Shown: piece by piece, positions 17,169-26,730 of the stretch | How positions within the stretch are numbered: position 1 is the stretch's first letter | Layout of the letters: each line of letters opens with the position of its first letter | Assembly (NCBI GenBank): GCA_944379995.1 | Contig: CALWGF010000013.1 | Coordinates: 1 to 50,916, forward strand | DNA from: an uncultured Clostridia bacterium | GTDB taxonomy: Bacteria > Bacillota > Clostridia > Lachnospirales > Anaerotignaceae | Length of the DNA: 50,916 bases | Direction: 5' to 3' | Program-made: the position numbers and the translations under genes | The notes under the pieces: generated by a model | The model's input: the letters and a program-made list of their open reading frames with translations, nothing else | Told to the model about the DNA's origin: nothing | Databases searched by the model: none

Positions 17169-19475
17169 ATGTATAAATGTGTTGATATTACAAAACTAAA
17201 TGATTATTTTAAAGAATACAGCACAAGAAATCCTAAAGGAGTATATTTTTACAGAATAAATGGTTTTAATGAAAATATAAAATCATTTATTATTGAATAC
17301 TTTAAAAAAGCAGAAAAATATGGTGCTGTAATAGAGTTTAAAATTCAAAATCCTACTGAAAAAAATCTTGAGTATTATGAAGAAATTATGGGTAATGATT
17401 TTAGTATGAGTTTAGATTTTATTACTAAATCATTAAAAAAATGGCTTCCTGAAATAGATGATTTTAAAATAAAAAACCTTGCAAATTCTATGTATGATAT
17501 TTTTACAAAAATGTCTGAAGAAGGCAAAAATACTAATATGATTAAAAATGCATATATAAAATTTATGTGTTGGTTTTATTATAAATTTAAAAGAGTTCTT
17601 AATCTTTCTGGTGAAAATAATATTCCTAAAATTATATATCAAGGTAATATAAGTATGTATGAACTTAAATTTTTATCAGTATTATCAGGTCTTGGGTGCG
17701 ATATTATATTATTACAATATGAAGGGGAATTACAATATATTAAAATTGATAATAAATCTTCATATTCAAAAGAGTATAAAGAACCTTCAATGACTGATTT
17801 CCCAAAAGATTTTTCCATTGAAAAAATAAGAGATTTGGTACATACTGAACAAATAAAGTTAAGGACTTCTAACATTTCTAAAAATGTACAAAACAATAGT
17901 CAAAATACTTATAATAACTCTAATATAAAACGAGGAACAAATATATGGCTTACAGGAGATGTTTATTCTGATGTATTAAAAAATCCTTTACAAAGGGGAG
18001 ATGATAAAAATATTTATTATAATGCTTTTATAAGGATTTTAGGTACTGATGATAAATCTAATTATGTAAGTGAACTTTATAATTTTTATAATAGTTTAAA
18101 AGAAAGTAAAAGAAATATTTCTATCTGTGATAATGGATTGGAAATACCTTCTGTTGATGAAATTTCAAAAATAAAAAGAGGTATGTATTCAACAGTAGAA
18201 AATATGGCTTTAGATATTTCAAAAAATATAAATTATAATTTAGATAAAGATTTATGTAGTATTATTCGTAAAAACTTTATTGATATAGTAATTGAAGAAA
18301 GTAAAAATATAAATGGTCCATTAAACAGAGTTACTAATAAAGCTGTGTATATATTATGCTGGTTAAATAGATTTGTTTATGAATTATATAAAAATATAGA
18401 TTATAAAAATTTACCTGTGTTTATATTTTTTGGTGATTGTGAAAACGAAAATCAAGCATTATTTTTAAAATTTCTTTCAATGTTGCCTGTTGATGTTGTT
18501 ATAATATCACCTAATATTGAAAATAAATTTATTATAAATGATAAATTTATATTTGAAAAAGAATTTCAATATTCTTCTGATTTAAAATCTTTTCCTAAAG
18601 ATAATGTTAATTTAAGAGCAGGTACTGTGGCGTATCATGCTGAAAGAGATTTGGAAAATATAATGTATAATAATTCTGGTATATATAAAAACAGACAGTA
18701 TGATAAAGCTGATGCTATTTCTTTAAATACAATGTATGAGGAAATATATATACTTTGGAATGAAGAAATTAAATATAGACCTAATTTTCAAACAGTAGGT
18801 GATACTGTTAAAATTCCTGTAATATATTCAAAAGTTTCTGGTGTTAAAAATAGAAATTCTATGGAATATTGGAAAGAAGTAAAAAAACTTACTGAAAATG
18901 ATGAATATATTATAAGAAATGTACCTTTTATAAAAAGTACAGATAGTAACCCTATAAAACAATATTCAACAGAGTTTTTTAAAAATGGAAGACTTTTAAA
19001 AGATAAAATAAAATCTCATAAGGCTTATCAATATAAACTTATAAGAGATGAAGTTCAAGACCATATTTTAAATAAACTTGAATTACTTATAAATAGTAAA
19101 ATTATAAAGGGTACATTTGAAAATGGAACTGAATATACAATAATTTCAACAGTTCTTAATTTGAATAAAGATTTATTAAGATTGATACAAAATTTTGATT
19201 TTACAAAAACAAACCCAAAAGTTGTTTTTATAAATGTAGGAGAAAAAATATATTCTCTTGAAGATGCTATTATAACAGCATTTTTAAATCTTGTAGGTTT
19301 TGACATAGTATTTTTTATTCCAACAGGATATAAATGTGTAGAAATGTATTTTAATGAATGTGAACCCGAAGAACATCAAATAGGTGAATACATGTATGAT
19401 TTGATTATACCAGATTTTAAGAGAATGACTTCAAGCCGTTCTTTTATAGATATGATATTTAAGAGAGGAAGCTGA
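17169..19475 (+). CDS. YceG-type component of the Ter biosynthetic module, three repeated segments
   Basis: Large protein of 768 residues without membrane helices, matching the YceG_bac family (putative component of the Ter biosynthetic module). A recurring pattern of a conserved helix, a PxxxY/FxG strand and GxDIxxxxP appears three times: about residues 127-185 (KIIYQGNISMYELKFL, GCDIILLQ), 388-452 (VFIFFGDCENENQALFL, PVDVVIISP) and 682-723 (VVFINVGEKIYSLEDA, GFDIVFFIPTG). GGTGGAAG precedes the ATG, and TelA starts five bases after the stop. Biochemical function is unknown; the Rossmann-like strand pattern suggests ligand or nucleotide handling. Confidence 0.72.
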   Translation: MYKCVDITKLNDYFKEYSTRNPKGVYFYRINGFNENIKSFIIEYFKKAEKYGAVIEFKIQNPTEKNLEYYEEIMGNDFSMSLDFITKSLKKWLPEIDDFKIKNLANSMYDIFTKMSEEGKNTNMIKNAYIKFMCWFYYKFKRVLNLSGENNIPKIIYQGNISMYELKFLSVLSGLGCDIILLQYEGELQYIKIDNKSSYSKEYKEPSMTDFPKDFSIEKIRDLVHTEQIKLRTSNISKNVQNNSQNTYNNSNIKRGTNIWLTGDVYSDVLKNPLQRGDDKNIYYNAFIRILGTDDKSNYVSELYNFYNSLKESKRNISICDNGLEIPSVDEISKIKRGMYSTVENMALDISKNINYNLDKDLCSIIRKNFIDIVIEESKNINGPLNRVTNKAVYILCWLNRFVYELYKNIDYKNLPVFIFFGDCENENQALFLKFLSMLPVDVVIISPNIENKFIINDKFIFEKEFQYSSDLKSFPKDNVNLRAGTVAYHAERDLENIMYNNSGIYKNRQYDKADAISLNTMYEEIYILWNEEIKYRPNFQTVGDTVKIPVIYSKVSGVKNRNSMEYWKEVKKLTENDEYIIRNVPFIKSTDSNPIKQYSTEFFKNGRLLKDKIKSHKAYQYKLIRDEVQDHILNKLELLINSKIIKGTFENGTEYTIISTVLNLNKDLLRLIQNFDFTKTNPKVVFINVGEKIYSLEDAIITAFLNLVGFDIVFFIPTGYKCVEMYFNECEPEEHQIGEYMYDLIIPDFKRMTSSRSFIDMIFKRGS

Positions 19476-19479
19476 TATT

Positions 19480-20619
19480 ATGGCAATAGATTTTAGAAGA
19501 CCAGATAATACTGTTTCAACTGCACCTGTTGCAGAAGTTTCAAATGATGATATGGAAGTAAAAGAATATAATATTCAAACTGACCGTCAGCAAATGGAAA
19601 TTAAACTTAAAGATTCACAAGAACTTGATGATGTTGTAAGTAAAATTGAAGTTTATAATCTTGAGTCAATAGTTTCTTTTGGTGCTGATGTAGCAAATGA
19701 AATATCAAAATGCTCTGATGTTGTACTTAATAGTATGAATATGAAACAGCTTGATGACTCAGGAGAAATGCTTACTCTCCTTGCAAAAATAATGGATAAA
19801 TTTGATATTGAAGAAATAAAAGAAAATCCGGGATTTTTGAATAAGCTTTTTGGTGGTATGAGAAAACAGCTTGATAAAATACTTGCTAAATATCATACTA
19901 TGGGTGAGGAAGTTGATAAGATATATGTAAAACTTAAACAGTATGAAGGTGAAATAAAAGACTCAAATAAAAAGCTTGATGATATTTTCCAAACAAATGT
20001 AAATTTCTATCATGAACTTGTAAAATATATTATGGCTGGTGAACAAGGTATAAAAGAAATTGATGCTTATATAGAGCAAAGAAAAGCTGACCTTGAGAAT
20101 ACAGGTGATAATTCAATTACTTTTGAACTTACAACACTTGAACAAGCAAAAATTATGCTTGAACAGAGAACTCATGATTTAAGAATTGCTGAAAATGTTG
20201 CTATACAGTCAATACCTATGATAAAAACAATGCAGTTTAGCAATATGAACCTTGTAAGAAAAATAAATTCTGCATTTATAGTAACACTTCCTGTTTTTAA
20301 ACAGGCTCTTGCACAAGCTATTATGCTTAAAAGACAGCGTATACAGGCAGAAGCTATGGCTGCACTTGATGAAAAAACAAATGAAATGCTCATAAAAAAT
20401 GCAAGAAATACTGCTGAACAATCAAAAATGACAGCACAGCTTGCAGGTAGTAGTTCAATAAAAATAGAAACTCTTGAAACAACTTGGAGAACTATTGTAA
20501 ATGGTATTGAAGAAACAAAACGTATAAGTGAAAATGCAAGAAATCAGCGTAATAATGATGCTGAAAAACTTAATGAAATAAAAAATGAGTTTTATAAAAT
20601 GTATAATAAAAACAAATGA
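19480..20619 (+). CDS. telA: TelA-family toxic anion resistance protein
   Basis: Soluble, largely helical and coiled-coil protein of 379 residues of the TelA/KlaA family, linked to resistance to tellurite and other toxic oxyanions and to envelope stress. Characteristic pieces are YNLESIVSFGADVANEISK, GFLNKLFGGMRKQLDKI, QSIPMIKTMQFSNMNLVRKI and the C-terminal SSIKIETLETTWRTIVNGI. AGAGGAAG precedes the ATG and the gap to the upstream gene is four bases, so it is coupled to the YceG-type gene. It precedes the three TerD genes, the usual Ter context. Confidence 0.9.
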   Translation: MAIDFRRPDNTVSTAPVAEVSNDDMEVKEYNIQTDRQQMEIKLKDSQELDDVVSKIEVYNLESIVSFGADVANEISKCSDVVLNSMNMKQLDDSGEMLTLLAKIMDKFDIEEIKENPGFLNKLFGGMRKQLDKILAKYHTMGEEVDKIYVKLKQYEGEIKDSNKKLDDIFQTNVNFYHELVKYIMAGEQGIKEIDAYIEQRKADLENTGDNSITFELTTLEQAKIMLEQRTHDLRIAENVAIQSIPMIKTMQFSNMNLVRKINSAFIVTLPVFKQALAQAIMLKRQRIQAEAMAALDEKTNEMLIKNARNTAEQSKMTAQLAGSSSIKIETLETTWRTIVNGIEETKRISENARNQRNNDAEKLNEIKNEFYKMYNKNK

Positions 20620-20647
20620 TATTTAATATATAAAAGGGGGAATTTAT

Positions 20648-21229
20648 ATGCCTATTAATTTAACAAAAGGACAAAAAGTAGATTTAACAAAAGGAAATCC
20701 TAGTCTTAAAAAACTTCTTATAGGTCTTGGTTGGGACGTAAACGCTTTTGACTCAGGAGCTGCTTTTGACCTTGATGCTTCAGCTTTCCTTGTTGGAGAA
20801 AATGGAAAAGTTCCTACTGAAAAAGAATTTGTTTTTTATGGCAATCTTAAACATTCAAGTGGTGGAGTTACACACCTTGGAGATAACAGAACTGGTGAAG
20901 GTGAAGGCGACGACGAACAGATAAAAGTTGACCTCGAAAAAATTCCAGCCAATATATCAAAAATAGCATTTACAGTTACAATATATGAAGCTGATGAAAG
21001 ACATCAGAATTTTGGACAAGTATCAAATTCTTTTATTAGAATTGTTGATGAAGTAACAAATGAGGAGCTTATAAGATATGACCTTGGAGAAGATTTCTCA
21101 ATAGAAACAGCTATTGTTGTTGGTGAAATTTATCGTCATAATGGTGAATGGAAATTCAATGCAATAGGTAGTGGTTTCCAAGGTGGTCTTGCTGCTCTTT
21201 GTAACCATTATGGTATAGATGTAGAATAA
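20648..21229 (+). CDS. terD: TerD family protein (first of three)
   Basis: Calcium-binding TerD-domain protein of 193 residues, the core of the tellurium/stress system. It shows the N-terminal [26 protein letters not shown], the acidic calcium-site segments [10 protein letters not shown] and [15 protein letters not shown], and [14 protein letters not shown]. Standard length and a full acidic set suggest an active calcium binder. AGGGGGAA precedes the ATG. It shares a 71-base identical stretch with the next gene, showing a recent duplication or conversion. Confidence 0.93.
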   Translation: MPINLTKGQKVDLTKGNPSLKKLLIGLGWDVNAFDSGAAFDLDASAFLVGENGKVPTEKEFVFYGNLKHSSGGVTHLGDNRTGEGEGDDEQIKVDLEKIPANISKIAFTVTIYEADERHQNFGQVSNSFIRIVDEVTNEELIRYDLGEDFSIETAIVVGEIYRHNGEWKFNAIGSGFQGGLAALCNHYGIDVE

Positions 21230-21259
21230 CAAAGATATTATTTTGAGGAGGTAATATAT

Positions 21260-21841
21260 ATGCCTGTAAGTTTAAAAAAAGGACAAAAAGTAAGTTTAAC
21301 AAAAGATAATCCTGGACTTCAAAAAGTTGTTGTAGGTCTTGGTTGGGATATAAACCGTTATGATACAGGTGGAAGTTTTGACCTTGATGCAGCAGCATTC
21401 TTACTTAATGATATGGGAAAAGTTTCTGCAAGTGAAGATTTTGTATTCTATGGCAATTCAAAAGACCCAAGTGGTTCTGTTACACATCTTGGAGATAATA
21501 GAACTGGTGTTGGTGAAGGCGATGATGAGCAAATTCAGATTAATTTAGGAACAGTTCCAGCAAATATATCAAAAATAGCATTTACAGTTACAATATATGA
21601 AGCTGATGAAAGACATCAGAATTTTGGACAAGTTGGAAATGCATTTATAAGAATTTATAATGAAGAAACTGGAGAAGAACTTATAAGATATGACCTTGGA
21701 GAAGACTTCTCAATAGAAACAGCTGTTGTATTTGGGGAACTTTATAAAAATAATGGTGAATGGAAATTTAATGCAATAGGTAGCGGATATCAAGGTGGTC
21801 TTGCTGCTCTTTGTGAAAACTATGGCGTTGATGTAGAATAA
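21260..21841 (+). CDS. terD: TerD family protein (second of three)
   Basis: Paralogue of the preceding gene, same length (193 residues) and same acidic motifs: [39 protein letters not shown], ending [15 protein letters not shown]. The N-terminus ([16 protein letters not shown]) is closer to the third TerD than to the first, so the three copies look partly mosaic. GAGGAGGT precedes the ATG, 30 bases after the upstream stop. It probably forms oligomers with its paralogues at the membrane with TelA and the calcium pump; this is inferred from the family. Confidence 0.93.
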   Translation: MPVSLKKGQKVSLTKDNPGLQKVVVGLGWDINRYDTGGSFDLDAAAFLLNDMGKVSASEDFVFYGNSKDPSGSVTHLGDNRTGVGEGDDEQIQINLGTVPANISKIAFTVTIYEADERHQNFGQVGNAFIRIYNEETGEELIRYDLGEDFSIETAVVFGELYKNNGEWKFNAIGSGYQGGLAALCENYGVDVE

Positions 21842-21868
21842 TTTTTTGTAAAAAACGGGGGTATAACT

Positions 21869-22552
21869 ATGAAATATGAAATTCTTTATAATGAAGCTTT
21901 TCCTGTTGTAAAATGTAAACTTAACAATGGGGAAAGAATTAAAGCAGAGTCTGATGCTATGATAGCTATGTCAAATACAATAGATGTTGAAGGTGGTCTT
22001 GAGGGTGGACTTTTAAAAGGTTTTACTCGTATGATTTCAGGTGAAAAATTCTTCTTCCAATATTTAACTGCAAAACGTGGCGATGGAGAAGTTATATTTG
22101 GTCATTCAATACCAGGAAGTATTATAGATGTTGAACTTGACGGAAGTCATGGTCTTTGTATACAAAAAAATGGTTTCCTTGCATCAACTGATGGTGTAGA
22201 TATTGATACAAAAGTTCAAAATCTTGCAAAAGGTATTTTTTCTCAGGAAGGTTTTTTTGTGCTTAAAGCAAAAGGTAAAGGTACTATGTTTTTAAGTAGT
22301 TATGGTGTAATACACCCAATAGAACTTGAAGCTGGAGAGGAAATTGTAATTGATAATGGGCATCTTGTAGCTTGGCCAGACTATATGCAATATAGTATAG
22401 AAAAAGCATCTAATGGTTGGGTAAGTAGCTTTATGAGTGGTGAAATGCTTGTTTGTAGATTTAGAGGTCCAGGAACAGTTCTTATCCAAACAAGAAATCC
22501 TTCTGGTTTTGCAGGCTGGATAGCATCAATGGGCTTTACAAGAGGAAAATGA
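21869..22552 (+). CDS. AIM24 / TIGR00266 family protein
   Basis: All-beta protein of 227 residues of the TIGR00266/AIM24 family, which often accompanies TerD genes. Recognisable pieces are AMSNTIDVEGGLEGG, KFFFQYLTAKRGDGEVIFG, FVLKAKGKGTMFLSSYG and the C-terminal FRGPGTVLIQTRNPSGFAGW. It has no signal peptide or membrane helix. ACGGGGGT precedes the ATG, and the gene lies between two TerD paralogues in an evident operon. The biochemical role is unknown; a scaffold or membrane-associated role in the Ter complex is inferred. Confidence 0.85.
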   Translation: MKYEILYNEAFPVVKCKLNNGERIKAESDAMIAMSNTIDVEGGLEGGLLKGFTRMISGEKFFFQYLTAKRGDGEVIFGHSIPGSIIDVELDGSHGLCIQKNGFLASTDGVDIDTKVQNLAKGIFSQEGFFVLKAKGKGTMFLSSYGVIHPIELEAGEEIVIDNGHLVAWPDYMQYSIEKASNGWVSSFMSGEMLVCRFRGPGTVLIQTRNPSGFAGWIASMGFTRGK

Positions 22553-22584
22553 TTTTACATTAGTAATGTAAAGGAGGAATATAT

Positions 22585-23175
22585 ATGTCAGTAAGTTTAA
22601 AAAAAGGTCAAAAAGTTAGTCTTACAAAGGATAATGAAGGACTTAAAAGTGTTATGATAGGTTTAGGTTGGGACGAAGCAGAACGTAAAAAATCAGGTTT
22701 TTTTGCACCAAAACCACAATCTATTGACTGTGATGCTTCTGCATTAGTTCTTAAAAATGGAAAACTTGTTGATAATGCTGATATAGTTTATTTTGGAAAC
22801 CTCAAACATAAATCAAATGCGATACAACATATGGGAGATAATCTTACAGGTGCAGGTGATGGCGATGATGAACAGATTTATGTTGAACTCGCTAATGTAC
22901 CAGCTGAATATGATAAAGTAGTTGTTGTTGTAAATATTTATCAAGCTGTTAAAAGACAACAGCATTTTGGTATGATAAAAAATGCATTTATAAGAATAAT
23001 GGACGGTAAGACAGGTGCAGAAATGTATAGATATGACCTTACAGATGATTATTCTGGTATGACTGCAATGATTTTTGGTGAAGTTTATCGTCACAATAAT
23101 GAATGGAAGTTTAATCCAATAGGACAAGGAACAAATGACCCTGGTCTTGGTGAACTTGCAAGAAGATTTATTTAA
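22585..23175 (+). CDS. terD: TerD family protein (third, divergent copy)
   Basis: TerD-domain protein of 196 residues. It starts like the second copy ([18 protein letters not shown]) but has a short basic insertion after GWD (EAERKKSGFFAPKP) and an altered acidic segment IDCDASALVL in place of [23 protein letters not shown] is kept. IYQAVKRQQHFGMI replaces the strongly acidic EADERHQNF segment. It may therefore bind calcium differently and give specificity in a mixed TerD oligomer. AAAGGAGGAA precedes the ATG. Confidence 0.9.
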   Translation: MSVSLKKGQKVSLTKDNEGLKSVMIGLGWDEAERKKSGFFAPKPQSIDCDASALVLKNGKLVDNADIVYFGNLKHKSNAIQHMGDNLTGAGDGDDEQIYVELANVPAEYDKVVVVVNIYQAVKRQQHFGMIKNAFIRIMDGKTGAEMYRYDLTDDYSGMTAMIFGEVYRHNNEWKFNPIGQGTNDPGLGELARRFI

Positions 23176-23194
23176 TAAATATTTATATTTTTTT

Positions 23195-23224
23195 AAGGAA
23201 ATCAGGTTTTTGCCTGATTTCCTT
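23195..23224 (+). terminator. Strong hairpin between the third terD and the Ca2+ ATPase gene
   Basis: A perfect 12-bp stem (23195-23206 with 23213-23224) with a six-base loop but only ATTTAG after it. Because the T tract is poor it may terminate partially or act as an RNA-stabilising or processing hairpin between the terD genes and the pump. Confidence 0.6.
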
Positions 23225-23256
23225 ATTTAGGTGTAAATAAAAAATGGAGGTAAAAA

Positions 23257-25911
23257 ATGAATTACAAAGGATTAAGTAATAAAGAAGTGGAGGAAGCACG
23301 ATTAAAGTATGGTTCTAATAGTATACCTGACTCAGAACCTACAACTTTTTGGCAAGAGTTCAAAGAAACATTTAATGACCCTATGATAAAAATACTTCTT
23401 TTCATAGCAGCACTTATGATAGTTATGTTTTTCTTTGACTATGCCGAAATTTATGAACCTGTTGGAACAATAATAGCAATACTTATAGTTGCTTTTGTTT
23501 CTGCCAAAACAGGTGTTGCTAGTGATACAAAATATCGTGAGCTTAAAGCAAGTACAAAAAAAGATACTTGTAAAGTTTTTCGTAATGGTGCAATAACTGT
23601 TATTGATGTTGATGATGTTGTAGTTGGTGATAAAGTTCTTCTTCAATCAGGAGATAAAATACCAGCCGATGGTGTTCTTATTAATGGTGATTTGAGAGTT
23701 GATAACTCTGCACTTAATGGTGAAGCAGAAGAATGTAAAAAGTTTGCTACTGACGAAAGTTTTCAACTTACTGATAATATAACAGGTGATACTTTTGTAG
23801 ATAAACATTCTCTTTTTAGAGGTGCTGTTGTATTTGATGGTGAAGGTGTACTTGATGTAAGAAAAGTCGGACTTAAAACAATGATGGGTAAAATGGCTGA
23901 AGAAATGCAAGAAGATGAGCTTGACTCACCGCTTAAAGTTAAACTTGCAAAACTTGCAAGCCAAATTTCAAAATTCGGTTATATTGGTGCTGTTGTAATT
24001 GCAGTAATGTATTTTGTTTATTTTATAATTAATGCAGGTGGAGTTTCAGCATATTTTTCCGGTGATATAGGTGGAATTATAAAAGATGTTATAGAGGCAG
24101 TATCTCTTGCAGTAGTTATTATAGTTTGTGCTGTTCCAGAAGGTCTTCCTCTTATGATTTCTCTTGTTCTTATGCAGAACACAAGTAAAATGCTTGACCA
24201 TAATGTACTTGTAAGAAAAGCTGTTGGTATTGAAACAGCAGGTGCTTTAAATATACTTTTTAGTGATAAAACAGGTACAATAACAAAAGGTGAACTTGAG
24301 GTAGTTGAATTTTTTACAGCTGATGGAGAAGTTATATCTTCAAAAGACAGTAAAAAAATAGATGAACTTATGACATATGCTATTGGTAAAAATACAGCTT
24401 CTATGTTTGATGCAGAACATAATGTTATAGGTGGTAATGCAACAGATAGAGCACTTATGAAATTTATGGGAGAAGAAACTTTTATAAGTCTTTCTGAAAG
24501 AACAGACATACATGTTTCTGCTTCACAAGGATTTAATTCAACAAATAAATTTAGTCAAGCATATATAGATACTGTTGGAAAAACATTCTATAAAGGTGCA
24601 CCAGAAAGACTTACTGCTATGGCAGAAAAATATATTGATAAAGATGGTAATATTAAACCACTTGATAAAGATGTTCTTAATGCAAAAATAGATGCCCTTG
24701 CTGTTAAAGCTATGAGAGTTCTTGCATTTGGATATTCTGAAAAAACACTTGTAGAAAATAAAATAAATGAAGATATTGTTATAATAGGTCTTGTTGGTAT
24801 TCGTGATGATGTCCGCCCAGAGGCAAAAGAGGCTATATTAGAAGTTCAGCAAGCAGGCATACAAGTTGTTATGATTACAGGTGATAGACTTGAAACAGCT
24901 GTGGCAATAGCTAAAGATTCAGGTCTTATAAAATCAGAAAATGATGTTGCAATTACATCTTCTCAGCTTAATGAAATGAGCGATGATGAAGTTAAGAAAA
25001 TTATTCCTAACATAAGAGTTATTGCTCGTGCACTTCCTACTGATAAATCAAGAATGGTAAGACTTTGTCAGGAAATGAACCTTGTTGTAGGTATGACTGG
25101 TGACGGTGTAAATGACTCTCCAGCGTTAAAGAGAGCAGATGTAGGCTTTGCTATGGGTAGTGGAACAGAAGCTGCCAAAGAGGCTGGAAAGATAATTATT
25201 CTTGATGATAATTTTAAATCTATAAAAGATGCAATATGGTATGGAAGAACAATATATCATAATATACTTAAGTTCTGTAAATTCCAGCTTGTAATAAATG
25301 TTGCGGCTGTTGTTGTAAGTGCTGTTGCACCTTTCTTTGGTGTTGAAGAACCTTTAAAAGTTACACATCTTCTTTTTGTAAACCTTGTTATGGATGGTCT
25401 TGGTGCTATAATGCTTGGTAATGAACCAGCTCTTGAAAAATATATGCATGAAAAACCAAGAAGAAAAGATGAAAATATTGTAAATGAAAAAATGATGACA
25501 CAAATTGTTATTATGGGTATTTGGCTTACAATATTAAGTTTTATATATCTTAAAGCAGATTTCTTTAAAAATATGTTTGCAACAGAAGAACAACATCTTA
25601 CATCATATTTTGTACTTTTTATAGCAAGTGCATTATTTAATGGATTTAATGTAAGAAATGAAGGATATGGCATATTTAAAGGACTTAATGAAAATACAGG
25701 TTTCCTTAAAGTATTCTTTGGTATAATAATAATACAGGCTCTTATTGTAAATTCAGGTCTTGTTCCACTTACAATATTTACTTGGATTGGAAATATGTTT
25801 AGTTGTGTTCCTTTTGGAATACAAGGTTGGATAGTTGTATTTATACTTGCATTTACAATGATACCTGTTGACCTTATAAGAAAGGCTATTTCAGGAACTG
25901 CAAAAGAATAA
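23257..25911 (+). CDS. Calcium-translocating P-type ATPase (PMCA/P2B type)
   Basis: Membrane pump of 884 residues with about ten transmembrane helices, expected to export Ca2+ using ATP. The phosphorylation site is D337 in FSDKTGTITKGE; VPEGLPL in helix 4, ITGDRLETAVAIA, GMTGDGVNDSPALKRADVGFAMG and the N-terminal cation ATPase segment are all present. Its length suits bacterial PMCA-type pumps. Its place right after three TerD genes is typical of Ter loci, where calcium handling and TerD binding are thought to be linked. GGAGGTAAAAA precedes the ATG and a terminator follows. Confidence 0.92.
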   Translation: MNYKGLSNKEVEEARLKYGSNSIPDSEPTTFWQEFKETFNDPMIKILLFIAALMIVMFFFDYAEIYEPVGTIIAILIVAFVSAKTGVASDTKYRELKASTKKDTCKVFRNGAITVIDVDDVVVGDKVLLQSGDKIPADGVLINGDLRVDNSALNGEAEECKKFATDESFQLTDNITGDTFVDKHSLFRGAVVFDGEGVLDVRKVGLKTMMGKMAEEMQEDELDSPLKVKLAKLASQISKFGYIGAVVIAVMYFVYFIINAGGVSAYFSGDIGGIIKDVIEAVSLAVVIIVCAVPEGLPLMISLVLMQNTSKMLDHNVLVRKAVGIETAGALNILFSDKTGTITKGELEVVEFFTADGEVISSKDSKKIDELMTYAIGKNTASMFDAEHNVIGGNATDRALMKFMGEETFISLSERTDIHVSASQGFNSTNKFSQAYIDTVGKTFYKGAPERLTAMAEKYIDKDGNIKPLDKDVLNAKIDALAVKAMRVLAFGYSEKTLVENKINEDIVIIGLVGIRDDVRPEAKEAILEVQQAGIQVVMITGDRLETAVAIAKDSGLIKSENDVAITSSQLNEMSDDEVKKIIPNIRVIARALPTDKSRMVRLCQEMNLVVGMTGDGVNDSPALKRADVGFAMGSGTEAAKEAGKIIILDDNFKSIKDAIWYGRTIYHNILKFCKFQLVINVAAVVVSAVAPFFGVEEPLKVTHLLFVNLVMDGLGAIMLGNEPALEKYMHEKPRRKDENIVNEKMMTQIVIMGIWLTILSFIYLKADFFKNMFATEEQHLTSYFVLFIASALFNGFNVRNEGYGIFKGLNENTGFLKVFFGIIIIQALIVNSGLVPLTIFTWIGNMFSCVPFGIQGWIVVFILAFTMIPVDLIRKAISGTAKE

Positions 25912-25921
25912 TAATTTTATT

Positions 25922-25952
25922 ACAGGTATACATTTTGTATACCTGTATTTTT
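25922..25952 (+). terminator. Rho-independent terminator after the Ca2+ ATPase gene
   Basis: ACAGGTATAC and GTATACCTGT around ATTTT, followed by ATTTTTAA. Confidence 0.8.
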
Positions 25953-25968
25953 AATATAGGAGAAATTT

Positions 25969-26730
25969 ATGATAGTATTTAATTCTGATTTAGATAATAC
26001 TCTTATATATTCATATAAAAGAGATATAGGAAATAATAAAAAATGTGTAGAGATATATGAAAATAGAGAAATAACATTTATGACTGATAAGTCTTTAGAA
26101 ATGCTTAAATACATAAGTAAAAAAATAAATTTTGTACCACTTACAACAAGAACTGAAGAACAATATAAAAGAATATTTTTTGAAGATGTAAATATTGAAT
26201 ATGCTCTTGTATGTAATGGTGGAGTTTTACTTAAAAATGGTAAAAGAGATGAAGAATGGTATAAAAATTCTATTGAAATAATAAAACCATATAAAGAAGA
26301 AATGGAAAAAGCAGAAAATTTACTTGATAATGATAAATATAGAAATTTTGAACTAAGAAATATAGATAATCTCTTTTTATATACAAAAAGTAGTGAACCT
26401 TTAGAAACTATTAAATATGTTAAGGATAATATAGATAATCAAAAAATAGATGTTTTTAATAATGGTTTAAAAGTTTATGCTGTTCCTAAAAAACTTGATA
26501 AGGGTACAGCATTAGAAAGGTTTAGAAAATATATTAATTGTGATTTTATAATATCAGCAGGGGATAGTATATTTGATGTACCTATGGTAAATTGTGCTGA
26601 TATTGGTTTTATGCCAGAAAATATGAAAGAATTTAATAATTCTAAAAATATAAATTTTTGTAGTAATACATTATTTTCTGAATATATACTTGAAAATATA
26701 ATAAATATAATAGAAAAAAAGGCAGAATAA
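25969..26730 (+). CDS. HAD-superfamily phosphatase of the Ter module
   Basis: Soluble phosphatase-like protein of 253 residues. Motif I is NSDLDNTLIYS (DxDxT), motif II lies in VPLTTRTEEQYK, and motif IV is SAGDSIFDVPMVNCADIG, with the cap region between. This form, related to sucrose-phosphate-phosphatase-type HADs, is a regular member of the Ter biosynthetic module together with the two transferases and the lyase. It follows the calcium pump after a terminator; ATAGGAGAA precedes the ATG. The substrate is probably a phosphorylated intermediate of the unknown nucleoside-like product (inference). Its stop codon lies inside a terminator stem. Confidence 0.8.
   Translation: MIVFNSDLDNTLIYSYKRDIGNNKKCVEIYENREITFMTDKSLEMLKYISKKINFVPLTTRTEEQYKRIFFEDVNIEYALVCNGGVLLKNGKRDEEWYKNSIEIIKPYKEEMEKAENLLDNDKYRNFELRNIDNLFLYTKSSEPLETIKYVKDNIDNQKIDVFNNGLKVYAVPKKLDKGTALERFRKYINCDFIISAGDSIFDVPMVNCADIGFMPENMKEFNNSKNINFCSNTLFSEYILENIINIIEKKAE

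Noticed and set aside
24018..24509. A 163-codon open frame on the minus strand opposite the Ca2+ ATPase gene
   Set aside because: It lies wholly inside a clearly coding gene, has no plausible ribosome site, and its Ser/Ile-rich translation looks like the antisense of conserved ATPase codons. The same holds for antisense frames inside ftsZ, murA, hydG and the lactate permease gene.
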